A stretch of 9,257 bases of DNA from Candidatus Thiodictyon intracellulare (GTDB lineage Bacteria > Pseudomonadota > Gammaproteobacteria > Chromatiales > Chromatiaceae): NCBI GenBank assembly GCA_016292295.1, contig JADNEJ010000444.1, forward strand, positions 1 to 9,257, read 5' to 3'. Each line of letters begins with the position of its first letter. Within the stretch, counting starts at the first letter, position 1. Below are positions 1-6,945 of this stretch, piece by piece. The notes beneath the pieces are model-generated. The model had not been told where the DNA came from and ran no database searches. It saw only the letters and a list, made by a program, of their open reading frames with translations. The position numbers and the translations under genes are program-made.

Positions 1-325
1 GCGTGTCCCCGCGTGCCACGGCCACTGGCGGGTGCCGCCTGGCCGCGACGAGCGGTCGCCGCAACTCCCTGCTCAGCGCACGCGTCGGCACCGCCGTAGC
101 GTCACGCGCGGAGCCGTCGCCCGACTACAAAAATGGCCAAAGTCGAGGCCTAGGTATGCTGCTGACTTTGGCGGCCAAGGTGGGAATGCACTTTCGACTG
201 GAATTGAGGCGGGCGACGTGATAAGGGTAAGGCAAGACCGAAGCCCCTGCCTCGGTGAGTACCAGCCCGGCACGATGGGGATGGTCCGCTGCTGTGCGTA
301 GCGAGTCGGCGCACTCCGAGCCCGA
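1..325. other. non-coding, mosaic stretch upstream of hemC
   Basis: No gene is supportable here. The short open frames on both strands have no recognisable domain and no convincing start. The visible structure is a 9-bp inverted repeat (GCCAAAGTC at 136-144 and GACTTTGGC at 164-172, loop of 19). It is followed by GGCGGCCAAGG and TTTCGACTGGAATTGAGGCGG-like words up to about 211. These GGCCA.../...GACTGGAATTG words resemble the multiple terminal repeats of IS21-family insertion sequences, so the stretch may be the eroded end of such an element. That reading is from memory of the family and unproven. The rest (215-325) shows nothing I can name. Confidence 0.4.
134..211. repeat. IS21-like terminal repeat remnant (tentative)
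   Basis: Repeated GGCCAA words occur at 135-140 and 173-178. The inverted copies GCCAAAGTC (136-144) and GACTTTGGC (164-172) flank a 19-nt loop, and a TTTCGACTGGAATTG block follows at 192-206. IS21-family ends typically carry several spaced repeats of this flavour. No istA or istB coding sequence is visible, so at most this is a detached end. It could also be an unrelated palindromic regulatory or structural element. Confidence 0.3.
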
Positions 326-487
326 TCAGGCGATTCGCTGGTCGAACTCAAACCCCGGCGCAGTTTGCGCGGGCGCGTCCAAGTCCGGAAACGGTTTGAG
401 GAGGTTATCCCAGGCGGGCAGTCGGCGGGCCGGAGCGATCCGCGCAGCTTCGGTCGCGCAATTGCGGCAGCCCTCCTGCTTGCGCAC
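326..487 (-). CDS. small ORF with CxxC motif, unknown, possibly a gene remnant
   Basis: A minus-strand reading frame of 53 codons runs from a GTG at 487 to a TGA at 326-328. It stays open upstream of the GTG to about 560 with no ATG. The peptide has a CRNC motif (residues 7-10), a segment AWDNLLKPFPDLDAP (25-39) and an acidic/aromatic tail ending FEFDQRIA. Third codon positions are mostly G or C, and the composition looks protein-like rather than like a random shadow. There is no good ribosome-binding site. It could be the C-terminal remnant of a longer gene, perhaps mobile-element derived, or a chance frame. I do not recognise the family. Confidence 0.3.
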   Translation of the reverse strand: MRKQEGCRNCATEAARIAPARRLPAWDNLLKPFPDLDAPAQTAPGFEFDQRIA

Positions 488-588
488 GGCCGGTTCTTCA
501 GAGTCGGCTGCCGCCAGAACCGGGAGCGGCCCTTTCGGGCTTCCTGGTAAGATAGTCGGCTAGCCCTAAGAAGTTGAGTATCGAAACC

Positions 589-1515
589 ATGTCCGAGACC
601 TTGCGTATCGCCACCCGCAAATCACCGCTCGCCATGTGGCAGGCCGAGCATGTGACCGCCGTCCTGGTGGCCGCCCACCCGGGACTGCGAGTGGATATCA
701 TCGGGATGACCACCAAGGGGGATCGTATCCTCGACGCGCCGCTCGCCAAGGTCGGCGGCAAGGGGCTCTTCGTCAAGGAACTGGAGCAGGGGATGTTGGC
801 GGGGGAGGCGGACATCGCGGTGCACTCCCTGAAGGACGTGCCGGTGGAGTTCCCGGCGGGCCTGCACCTGCCGGTGATCCTGGAGCGGGAGGACCCGCGC
901 GACGCCTTCGTCTCCAACCGCTTTGAGTTCCTGGAACAGTTGCCGCAGAACGCCTGCGTGGGCACCTCCAGCCTGCGCCGCCAGTGTCAGCTCATCGAGC
1001 GCCGCCCGGATCTACGCATCGAGCAGCTGCGCGGCAATGTCAACACCCGCTTGGCCAAGCTGGACGTGGGTGACTACGACGCCGTCATCCTGGCCGCGGC
1101 CGGACTGATCCGCCTGGGCTTCGAAGCGTACATCAGGAGCTTCATCACCGCCGAACAGAGCCTGCCGGCGATCGGTCAGGGGGCCATCGGTATCGAGTGC
1201 CGCACCGTCGATCCGCGCGTTCATGACCTGATCGCCGTGCTCCACCACGAGCCAACAGCGGTGCGGGTACGCGCCGAGCGCGCCATGAACGCCCGTCTAC
1301 ACGGGGGTTGTCAGGTACCGATCGCGGGTTACGCGACCCTGGCCGACGGACGCTTGCACCTGCGCGGCCTGGTGGGCGACCCGGACGGCTCGCGCATCCT
1401 GCGCGCCGAGGCGCAGGGTTCGCAAGACGACCCTGAGGCGCTGGGTACGGCGGTGGCGGATGCCCTGCTGGCCCAGGGTGCGGGCGATATCCTGAGCGCC
1501 CTGCAAGAGCTATGA
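589..1515 (+). CDS. hemC: porphobilinogen deaminase (hydroxymethylbilane synthase)
   Basis: HemC joins four porphobilinogen units into hydroxymethylbilane, the linear tetrapyrrole precursor of heme, siroheme, cobalamin and (bacterio)chlorophyll, in the cytoplasm. The 308-residue product has the family's usual length and is close to E. coli HemC throughout. Hallmarks are [14 protein letters not shown] at the N-terminus, [15 protein letters not shown] (residues 52-66), HSLKDVP with the catalytic Asp at 83, [11 protein letters not shown], the LRGNV...TRLAKL block and HGGCQVPI. In that last motif Cys241 matches the residue that carries the dipyrromethane cofactor. I chose the ATG at 589, which aligns with the family start. 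An in-frame TTG at 574 would add five residues. A TAAGAT at 548-553 could be a weak -10, but no good -35 is seen. The stop overlaps the hemD start (ATGA, 1512-1515), so the two are translationally coupled. No damage is visible. Confidence 0.97.
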   Translation: MSETLRIATRKSPLAMWQAEHVTAVLVAAHPGLRVDIIGMTTKGDRILDAPLAKVGGKGLFVKELEQGMLAGEADIAVHSLKDVPVEFPAGLHLPVILEREDPRDAFVSNRFEFLEQLPQNACVGTSSLRRQCQLIERRPDLRIEQLRGNVNTRLAKLDVGDYDAVILAAAGLIRLGFEAYIRSFITAEQSLPAIGQGAIGIECRTVDPRVHDLIAVLHHEPTAVRVRAERAMNARLHGGCQVPIAGYATLADGRLHLRGLVGDPDGSRILRAEAQGSQDDPEALGTAVADALLAQGAGDILSALQEL

Positions 1516-2285
1516 GCAGCACCCACCCGCTGGCGGGGATCGGGGTCCTGGTCACCCGGCCCCAGGCGCAGGCGCAGCCGCTGTGCCGCCTGATCGAGTC
1601 CGCCGGCGGCCGGCCCCTGGCCTTCCCGGCCATTGAGATCTGCCCGGTCGCCGACCCGGAGCCGGCCCGCGCGCTGCTTGGCGAGGACTGGGACCTAATG
1701 ATCTTCATCAGCCGCAACGCCGTTGAACTGGCCTTGGAGCTCGGCTGCGAGGGGACCTGGGCGCGGGCCACGCTGCTCGCGGCCATCGGGCGCGCGACCG
1801 CCGCAGCCCTGACCGCGGCCGGGCGCGCTCCCGACCTGGTCCCGCCCGAGCGCTTCGACAGTGAGGCCCTGACGGCCATGCCCGAGCTGGCGGCCATGGC
1901 CGGTCGGCGGGTGCTGATCGTGCGCGGGGAAGGTGGACGCGCCCTGCTCGGAGAGGTGCTCGCCGGCCGTGGAGCCCTGGTCCAGTTCGCGGAGGTCTAT
2001 CGGCGGGTGCGCCCGGCGGTCGACGCCCGCGCCCTGGTCGCCGACTGGCCGACAAGGATCGGACTCGCCATCGCCACCAGCGACGAGGCGCTGCAGAACC
2101 TGGTCGAGATGCTAGGGGCCGCTGGGCGCGACCTGCTGCTCGCCACCCCGCTGGTGGTGATCAGCGAGCGCACCGCGGCGACTGCACGGGGTTTGGGCTT
2201 CCAGCGGGTGCGGGTGGCCGAGCGCGCCGAGGATCCGGCGATCCTCGCGGCGCTCGGCGACTTGGCGGGCGGCGCCAAGCCGTAG
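1512..2285 (+). CDS. hemD: uroporphyrinogen-III synthase
   Basis: HemD cyclises hydroxymethylbilane, inverting ring D, to give uroporphyrinogen III, the branch point for heme, siroheme and cobalamin. The 257-residue protein has the two-lobed family layout. It opens with [16 protein letters not shown] (residues 9-24), then has [12 protein letters not shown] (the F-x-S-x-NAV motif, about 64-75), the [13 protein letters not shown] segment opening the second part, EVYRRVRP, and a final [10 protein letters not shown] followed by LVVISERTA. These are weakly conserved but typical HemD signatures. It starts at the ATG overlapping the hemC stop and ends inside a hairpin terminator. In pseudomonads and relatives hemX and hemY often follow. 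Here they are absent and the operon closes after two genes. The frame is intact. Confidence 0.95.
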   Translation: MSSTHPLAGIGVLVTRPQAQAQPLCRLIESAGGRPLAFPAIEICPVADPEPARALLGEDWDLMIFISRNAVELALELGCEGTWARATLLAAIGRATAAALTAAGRAPDLVPPERFDSEALTAMPELAAMAGRRVLIVRGEGGRALLGEVLAGRGALVQFAEVYRRVRPAVDARALVADWPTRIGLAIATSDEALQNLVEMLGAAGRDLLLATPLVVISERTAATARGLGFQRVRVAERAEDPAILAALGDLAGGAKP

Positions 2286-2316
2286 GGCGGAACACGCAGC
2301 GGTTCCGCCCTCTTCT
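2285..2316 (+). terminator. Rho-independent terminator of hemCD
   Basis: A perfect 9-bp stem, GGGCGGAAC (2285-2293) with GTTCCGCCC (2302-2310), encloses an 8-nt loop and is followed by a short pyrimidine/T-rich tail TCTTCT (2311-2316). The stem begins on the last base of the hemD stop codon. The tail is poor in consecutive T, but position and stem strength make it a convincing end for the hemCD transcript. Confidence 0.75.
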
Positions 2317-2514
2317 CGGCATTATGTAGCAACTATAAATAGTTATCGAATCAATTTGTTACGCAGAATCTGGCGGCAACTCAATGCGATGTGGGCGGGT
2401 GGACGCCGGGATCTCCCAGATTTCGGTGAGAAACCCAGCTCGCGGGGCTGGCTCAGAATCGGAAAGCCGTAGCCAAGCCACTGAATAAATAGCCATGTGC
2501 GCTACATAATGCCG
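2317..2514. mobile_element. 198-bp element with 14-bp terminal inverted repeats (MITE-like)
   Basis: CGGCATTATGTAGC at 2317-2330 is repeated as its perfect reverse complement, GCTACATAATGCCG, at 2501-2514. The segment between fills nearly the whole gap between the hemCD terminator and the rdgC stop. Its ends are much more AT-rich than the surroundings. The left end has a second small palindrome, AACTAT-AA-ATAGTT (2331-2344), and the right end has TGAATAAATAGC (2482-2493). The size, paired termini and absence of a transposase fit a miniature inverted-repeat element or an internally deleted insertion sequence. I see no clear target-site duplication (left flank TCTTCT, right flank CATCTT). The parent family is not recognised. 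Confidence 0.55.
2359..2496 (-). CDS. 45-codon ORF inside the inverted-repeat element
   Basis: An ATG at 2496 opens a 45-residue minus-strand frame, beginning MAIYSVAWLRLSDSE and ending RIELPPDSA before a TAA at 2359-2361. It lies wholly between the terminal inverted repeats. It could be the fused ends of a deleted transposase, a small passenger peptide, or chance. No ribosome-binding site or known motif is apparent. It is listed because it is the only frame filling the element. Confidence 0.2.
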   Translation of the reverse strand: MAIYSVAWLRLSDSEPAPRAGFLTEIWEIPASTRPHRIELPPDSA

Positions 2515-2561
2515 CATCTTCGGCGTCGGCGCCGTGGCGGATCAGCCTGCGGGCATCCATC

Positions 2562-3476
2562 CTACGGCGTCGGCATGCCCTTCTCGCCGACCAGGCCGAA
2601 CAGCGCGTCCAGGCGCACGAATAGCTCGCGCAGTTGCAGGGCCATGAGCGCGAACTCGGCGTCGAGCCGCGCCGCCGGGTCGTCGCCGTCTTCGATCTCA
2701 TCGAGCAGGGCGTCGCCGACGCGCAGGCGCTTGAGCGACAGGTCGTCGGTCAGGGTGAAGGCGAGCCGCTCGTCCCAGTCCAGGGCCAGCTTGATGACCT
2801 GTTTGCCGGCGCGTAGGTGGTTGAGGATTTCATCACTGGCCAGGTCCTGGCCCTTGCAGCGGATGACGCTCGTACTATCCTCACTGTCGCGCAGTTCACA
2901 GGCGTCGGCGGGGATGAAATCGACGGGGGCCTCCCCGGTAAGCAGCCAGGCGGTGAGGATGTCGGCGGGAGACTGCCGGGGGGCCGGGGGCTTGGCCGGC
3001 AGGGTTTCCAGCGTCAGGCGCAGGAGTGAAATAGCCTCCTCAGCCTGTTTTTCGCTGGCGGCATCGACCACCAGCCAACTGGACTCGGTGTCGATATAGA
3101 GCAGGGTACGGTGCGAGCGGGTGAAGGCGCGCGGCAGCATCTCGGTGACGGTCTGCTCGCGCAAGGCGCGGCGTTCGAAGCGGCTGATGTCGCGCGCCTC
3201 ACCGGCCTCGATCTCGGCGATGCGCTCATTCACCGCCTCGGCGACCGCGGACGATGGCAGCAGCCGCTCCTGCTTGCGCAAGCACAGGAGTAAGCAGCCG
3301 CCCACCCCATGCACCAGGGCCGTCGTGTCCTCACCGAGCGGTGCCGACCACCCCTGGGTGGCGATTTCCACCGGGCCGCAGGGGCGGAAGCGACGGGTCC
3401 CCAGCGCCGCCTCCAGTTCCGCGGCGGCGAGGCCGAAGGGTGCTCCGAGACGATACATCCTGGCGTTCTTGAACAT
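2562..3476 (-). CDS. rdgC: recombination-associated protein RdgC
   Basis: RdgC is a nucleoid-associated, ring-shaped dimer that binds double-stranded DNA without strong sequence specificity and restrains RecA. It is one of the few non-metabolic housekeeping genes conserved across beta- and gammaproteobacteria. The 304-residue protein matches E. coli RdgC in length and pattern: MFKNARMYRL at the start, RPCGPVEIATQGWSAPLG, LLCLRKQERLLPSS, LPRAFTRSHRTLLYIDT, AEEAISLLR, then CKGQDLASDEILNHLRAG, KLALDWDERLAFTLTDD-LSLKRL and a C-terminal DAEFALMALQL segment. I chose the ATG at 3476 because it aligns with the family start and has AGGGG 7 nt upstream. The frame is open 44 codons further (to 3608), but those residues are not RdgC-like. 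The gene is divergent from gspG and convergent toward hemCD. The frame is intact, in contrast to the neighbouring secretion genes. Confidence 0.95.
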   Translation of the reverse strand: MFKNARMYRLGAPFGLAAAELEAALGTRRFRPCGPVEIATQGWSAPLGEDTTALVHGVGGCLLLCLRKQERLLPSSAVAEAVNERIAEIEAGEARDISRFERRALREQTVTEMLPRAFTRSHRTLLYIDTESSWLVVDAASEKQAEEAISLLRLTLETLPAKPPAPRQSPADILTAWLLTGEAPVDFIPADACELRDSEDSTSVIRCKGQDLASDEILNHLRAGKQVIKLALDWDERLAFTLTDDLSLKRLRVGDALLDEIEDGDDPAARLDAEFALMALQLRELFVRLDALFGLVGEKGMPTP

Positions 3477-3482
3477 CGACAA

Positions 3483-3488
3483 TCCCCT
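3483..3488 (-). promoter_or_regulatory. rdgC ribosome-binding site and nearby -10-like box
   Basis: Read on the minus strand, AGGGGA (3488 down to 3483) lies just upstream of the rdgC ATG at 3476 and decides that start over the longer open frame. About 20 bases further upstream is CATAAT (3510-3505), a five-of-six match to a -10 box. No good -35 sits at the right distance, so the promoter is only suggested. Confidence 0.5.
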
Positions 3489-3607
3489 GGGTAAAAGGCG
3501 CCGGATTATGCCCGAGTCCCGCGGGGTGCGCCATGGCTTTCCCGCATGAGTGCGCGCGGCGCCGGACCCGGGAGTGTCGATTACTCGCCACGTGAGCCTG
3601 GTCGGCA

Positions 3608-3624
3608 TAGAATGGCCTGATAAT
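3608..3624 (+). promoter_or_regulatory. possible -10 boxes upstream of gspG
   Basis: The 170-bp divergent gap between rdgC and gspG contains TAGAAT (3608-3613) and GATAAT (3619-3624), each five of six matches to the sigma-70 -10 hexamer, 23 to 39 bases before the gspG ATG. Neither has a recognisable -35 at 16-18 bp. They are the only AT-rich boxes in this GC-rich gap and a plausible origin for the gsp transcript. Confidence 0.3.
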
Positions 3625-3646
3625 TTCGTTGGTTCTGAGTCTTGCG

Positions 3647-4060
3647 ATGTATCCCTCCTGTGCCAAGCGCACCGCTGGTTTCACCCTGGTCGAACTCTTG
3701 GTCGTGCTCGCCATCCTGGGTCTCCTGGCCGGGCTGGCGGGCCCGCAGGTCATGAAGTTTCTGGGGAGTTCCAAGACCAAGACTGCCCGGCTGCAGATCG
3801 AGGACCTGGTCGCCACCCTGGACCTATACCGGCTGGAGACCGAGCGATACCCGACCGGGGAGGAGGGGCTGGAGGCCCTGGTGACCAAGCCCGGCAATGC
3901 CACGAACTGGAACGGCCTTTATCTCAAGAAGGGCGATGTGCCGAAGGACCCCTGGGGCTTCGAGTACCAATATAAATTTCCCGGCGAGCACGAGGGGGTC
4001 GACGTCTGGATCCTGGGCGCGGACAACCGGGAGGGGGCGAGGGCGAAAACGCGGACGTGA
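3647..4060 (+). CDS. gspG: major pseudopilin GspG, C-terminal tail frameshifted
   Basis: GspG is the major subunit of the type II secretion pseudopilus in the inner membrane and periplasm. It has an 11-residue leader and then the prepilin-peptidase site, AG followed by FTLVELLVVLAILGLLAGL with Glu at +5 and a single hydrophobic helix. Downstream are the family signatures LETERYPTGEEGLEALVTKP, NWNGLYLKKGDVPKDPWG and YQYKFPGEHEGVDVWILGAD. I chose the ATG at 3647; a TTG at 3629 is in frame but gives an atypical leader. The conserved GGEGENADVKN-type tail is missing: after NREG the frame ends RARAKTRT. Adding one G to the G5 run at 4033-4037 restores GGEGENADVKN with a stop at 4066-4068, so a one-base deletion is likely. 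This tail is part of the calcium-binding C-terminal region of the family, so function is doubtful. It is the first gene of the gsp operon. Confidence 0.9.
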   Translation: MYPSCAKRTAGFTLVELLVVLAILGLLAGLAGPQVMKFLGSSKTKTARLQIEDLVATLDLYRLETERYPTGEEGLEALVTKPGNATNWNGLYLKKGDVPKDPWGFEYQYKFPGEHEGVDVWILGADNREGARAKTRT

Positions 4061-4095
4061 AGAACTGAAACTGAGGTCGCTGCGCCTTGTCTGCC

Positions 4096-4582
4096 ATGGC
4101 CGGGGGCCGCTTGCCGCGCGCTGCCCCCGGCCGCGGCTTTACGATGGTCGAGCTGCTGGTGGTCATGGCCATCGCCGCCCTGCTGCTGACGGCGGTGCCG
4201 CCCCTGATCTCCGCGGCCTTCCCCGGGGTCGAATTCAAGGATGCGGCGCGTCGCACCGTGGCGGCCCTGCGGGTCGCCCGGGAGACCGCCATCCGCACCG
4301 GGGCGGATGTCGCGCTGATGGTCGATGTGCAGGAGAGCACCCTCACGCTTGCGGGTATGCACACCATGTCCCTGCCCAGGCATGTGCGCGTGAAAATCAA
4401 CGCCGCCAGCCGCAAGATGCTCGATGAGCAGCGCGGGGCCGTGCGCTTCTTTCCGGACGGCAGCTCCACCGGCGGTGGTTATCATCCTGCTGCGCGACAC
4501 GGCGAAGGCTGACACGGGCTACCAGGTCGAGGTCAATTGGCTCACCGGGCGGGTCCGTATAGCGTCCTGGAAACAGGAGTGA
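4096..4582 (+). pseudogene. gspH: minor pseudopilin GspH, frameshifted
   Basis: GspH is a minor pseudopilin at the pseudopilus tip. From the ATG at 4096 there is a 14-residue leader ending RG, then FTMVELLVVMAIAALLL (peptidase site, Glu at +5, N-terminal helix). Next come a DAARRTVAALRVARETAIRTG helix region and RFFPDGSSTGG, the conserved GspH C-terminal motif. Just after that motif the frame breaks: as written it runs GYHPAARHGEG and stops at 4510-4512. In the next frame, from about 4479, it continues VIILLRDTAKADTGYQVEVN, WLTGRVRIASW and stops at 4580-4582, the normal family ending. The change is equivalent to one extra base in GGCGGTGGTT (4471-4480). The restored stop overlaps the gspI GTG (GTGA), which confirms the original end. 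A TTG at 4087 is also in frame. Confidence 0.85.
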
Positions 4583-4989
4583 TCCGCCGTCGCCAGGCTG
4601 GTTTTTCGCTGCTGGAGGTCCTGGTGGCCTTCGCGATCCTGGACGTGTCGCTCGGGCCCATGATACAGATCTTCTCGCGTGCCACCACCACCATCACCAC
4701 GGCCCAGTACAGCCGCGCCGCGGCACTCGCGCAGGCGCGCCTGGCCGCGATCGGCAACGCCATACCGCTCCATGAGGGTGCGGCCTCCGGTGACCGAGAG
4801 GACGGCTTCGCCTGGGAGATCGGGATAGTCCCGATTGAGCTTGGCGAGCAACCATCGGCTTCTGGGCTCTCCGACGTGGTGTCCGCGGTGATCGCCTATC
4901 GGGTCACGGTGACCGCCCTGTGACAGGAGGGCTCGCGGGTGCGGCGCCTGACGCTCAGCATCCTGCGGCTGGGGGAGCAGGCGCAATAG
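4579..4989 (+). pseudogene. gspI: minor pseudopilin GspI with premature TGA
   Basis: GspI is the minor pseudopilin that nucleates the I-J-K tip complex. The GTG at 4579 overlaps the restored gspH stop and has GGAAA about six bases upstream. An earlier in-frame ATG (4537) lies inside gspH and would add an atypical leader. The leader VIRRRQAG is followed by FSLLEVLVAFAILDVSLG, with Glu at +5 and the hydrophobic helix, and then ALAQARLAAIGNAIPLHEG. The frame stops at TGA 4921-4923 after YRVTVTAL. Beyond it the same frame continues QEGSRVRRLTLSILRLGEQ to a TAG at 4987-4989, one base before gspJ. This matches the usual GspI ending, where a Trp normally sits at the stop position, so TGG to TGA is the likely lesion. 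About 22 residues are lost. Confidence 0.85.
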
Positions 4990-4990
4990 C

Positions 4991-5713
4991 GTGGGCATCC
5001 CGTGCCACCCGCAGTTCCGGCGCCTGAGCGCGGCGCGCGGCTTCACCCTGGTGGAGTTGCTGATCGCGCTTGCGATTGTTTACCTAATCATGGTGTTGCT
5101 GTTCGACGGGTTGCGGGTGGGCACCCGTTCCTAGGACCTGGTCGATGTCACCGCGGAGCGCGTCGGGGCCATGCGGCTCGCCCACGGCTTCCTGTGGCGC
5201 ACCCTGATGCAGGCGCGCGCCGCACGACTGGCGTTCGACGGGAACCTGGTGCCGGTGTTCGCCGGTGATGCAACGCGCGTGAAGTATGCGGCCCCGCTGT
5301 CCGAGCATGTCAGGGTCCCCGGCATCTATATCCTGCGCCTGCAGGTGGAGGGGTCCGGGCGGCAGCGCGTACTGATCCTGACCTGCTGGCTGATGCACCC
5401 GCAGGTGCTGGAGGGCAAGCGTGAGGGCACGGCGAAGTGAGAGTCGCTCAAGGCGGATTCTCAGATGGGTCTGGGGGACATCTCTCTGGACTGGGACGCG
5501 GCCGCCGGGGCTTTCGGACGCACCCTGCTGCTCGATGGCGTAAAGGACATTGAAATAAATTATTATTTTGTCTTTGCGTGGGATAACGACCCCGCTTGGT
5601 ACAAGGAGGGGCTTGAGCAGCCCGCGCCGCCGGCCCTGATCCGCACCCACCTGACCACGGTTGACCAGACATGGCCGGACCTGATCGTGGCCCTACCCGT
5701 CCAGTGCACCTGA
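4991..5713 (+). pseudogene. gspJ: minor pseudopilin GspJ with two in-frame stops
   Basis: GspJ is a minor pseudopilin of the I-J-K tip complex. Read through, the frame from GTG 4991 is 240 codons plus a stop. It has a leader ending ARG and FTLVELLIALAIVYLIMVLLF (prepilin site, Glu +5), then GLRVGTRS, a TAG at 5132-5134 and DLVDVTAERVGAMRLAHGFL. It continues through RVPGIYILRLQVEG and a second stop TGA at 5438-5440, then SLDWDAAAGAFGRTLLLDGV and a typical ending TWPDLIVALPVQ. The first stop falls where Trp is likely (TGG to TAG); the second is compatible with TGG or CGA to TGA. About 30 bases at 5545-5575 are strikingly AT-rich (a run of Ile/Asn/Tyr/Phe codons), unlike the neighbourhood. The end overlaps the gspK start by 10 bp. 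Confidence 0.85.
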
Positions 5714-6675
5714 GGCGCCACGCCGGCGCGCGTTGCGGCATCGCCCTGGTCCTGGTCCTCTGAGTCCTCACCCTGCTGACGGTCATGGCGGTGGAGATGA
5801 CCGCCGGACAGCGCACCGAGACCGCGCTTACGAAGAACCTGATCGCGCAGGCCCGCTTCGACGCCTTGGCGGATGCGGCGATCACCTATACCGTTTTCAC
5901 CTTTATTGCCCAGCCGCCGGCCGTAGAGCTCGGCTTGGGGGGGCGGAAGTCCAACAAAGGCGCTTCGGCGACGTCCGGGGAGGCGGAGGAAGCGCCGGAC
6001 TGGCTCCCCAATGAGTCGCCCCGGCCCTGGGACTTCGACGGCAACGCACTTTCTATCGCCGTGTTCAACGAGCAGTCCCGGATCAACCTGAACCAGGCGC
6101 CTCTGAATGTCCTGTCCGCGCTCCTCGAGGCGCTGGGGGCGGAGGAGCAGGAGGTGCAGGCCATCGCCGACGCCATCGTCGACTGGCGCGACGAGGACGA
6201 CCTCAAGCTCCTGAATGGCGCCGAGGCGGCGGATTACGAGGCCGTCGGCCGCGTCCTGGGGCCAAAGAACGTCCCCTTCGTCGCCATGGAGGAGTTGCAG
6301 CAGGTCCTGGGGATGAGCCGTGAGGTCTACCGGCGCCTGGCACCGGAGGTGACCGTAGATAGCATGAGTAAGCAGGTGGACCAGACCTTCGCTTCGACGG
6401 CCTTGATCGCGGCCCTGCAGGGCATTGCGCTGGCGGATGCCAAACTCCACGTGCAGCAACGCGACAACCCGGTAGTGCCGGGCGCGCAGGCGCCGCGTGC
6501 GCTCAACCACGGCGGGCCCCTCTACCGGATTCAGATCAAGGAACAGGGGGCGGTGGCCCGAACCATAGAGGCCTTGGTGGCGATCACCCCCGATCAGTCC
6601 CCGCCCTGCGAGGTGCGGTGGCGGCGCTTCGGGTTAATGACGGCGCCGGCACCGAGCGCCACGCCCAACGGCTGA
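5704..6675 (+). pseudogene. gspK: pseudopilin GspK interrupted by TGA in its N-terminal helix
   Basis: GspK is the large minor pseudopilin capping the pseudopilus tip. From the GTG at 5704, inside the end of gspJ, the frame reads a short basic leader and G followed by IALVLVL. The absence of Glu at +5 is normal for GspK. A TGA at 5761-5763 then interrupts the helix, which resumes VLTLLTVMAVEMTAGQRTET. Family members commonly have LWV here, so TGG to TGA is the likely change. The rest is intact: SRINLNQAPLNVLSALLEAL, IADAIVDWRDEDDLKLLNGA, PFVAMEELQQVLGMSREVYR and APEVTVDS are the T2SK helical-domain signatures. An internal ATG at 5785 could start translation, but that product would lack the leader and half the membrane helix. 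A 270-bp gap follows before gspL. Confidence 0.87.
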
Positions 6676-6945
6676 CTGGCGCCCGGCGGGGCGCCCAACA
6701 TACACTGACTACCGGGCCCGCCGTTGCGCGGCCCGATAGCGTCGGCGGGACTCCCGCGGCCGTTTCGGTCGTCGCGCGCAGGGGCAGGAAATTGGAGATT
6801 AAAGCCCCCGTGGGAGTGGCCCGGGACCGTGCGGCGACGCCGCGGCAGGTTGCCGCGGCGCGGCGACTCGTGCGGTTGGTTCGCGGCCGCTGGCCGTTCC
6901 TGCAGGATTCTGGTCAGACGTCAATGCTCAATCGGTATCCCTCCC
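6676..6945 (+). other. non-coding gap between gspK and gspL, with hairpins
   Basis: All other downstream gsp junctions (H/I, I/J, J/K, L/M, M/N) overlap or nearly touch, so a 270-bp gap here is unusual. It holds GGCGCCC (6678-6684) paired with GGGCGCC (6689-6695) over a 4-nt loop immediately after the gspK stop. It also holds a perfect 10-bp repeat, CGCCGCGGCA (6838-6847) with TGCCGCGGCG (6851-6860), over a 3-nt loop. Neither has a T-tract, so they are not typical terminators. The gspL frame is open upstream to 6724, but that peptide is not GspL-like. I see no gene here. Confidence 0.55.

Noticed and set aside
498..965. 155-codon minus-strand ORF over the hemC start
   Set aside because: It is antisense to an unmistakable HemC coding sequence, with Ser/Arg-rich shadow composition.
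1145..1897. 250-codon minus-strand ORF across hemC/hemD
   Set aside because: It is an antisense shadow with Ala/Arg/Pro/Ser-rich low-complexity sequence. Both plus-strand genes are intact and conserved.
3477..3608. Longer rdgC start giving 44 extra residues
   Set aside because: The extra residues do not resemble RdgC, and the ATG at 3476 has a good ribosome-binding site and aligns with the family start.
5563..6510. 315-codon minus-strand ORF opposite gspJ/gspK
   Set aside because: It is a high-GC shadow with low-complexity Arg/Leu/Gly/His content and no domain. The plus frame has clear GspK signatures.
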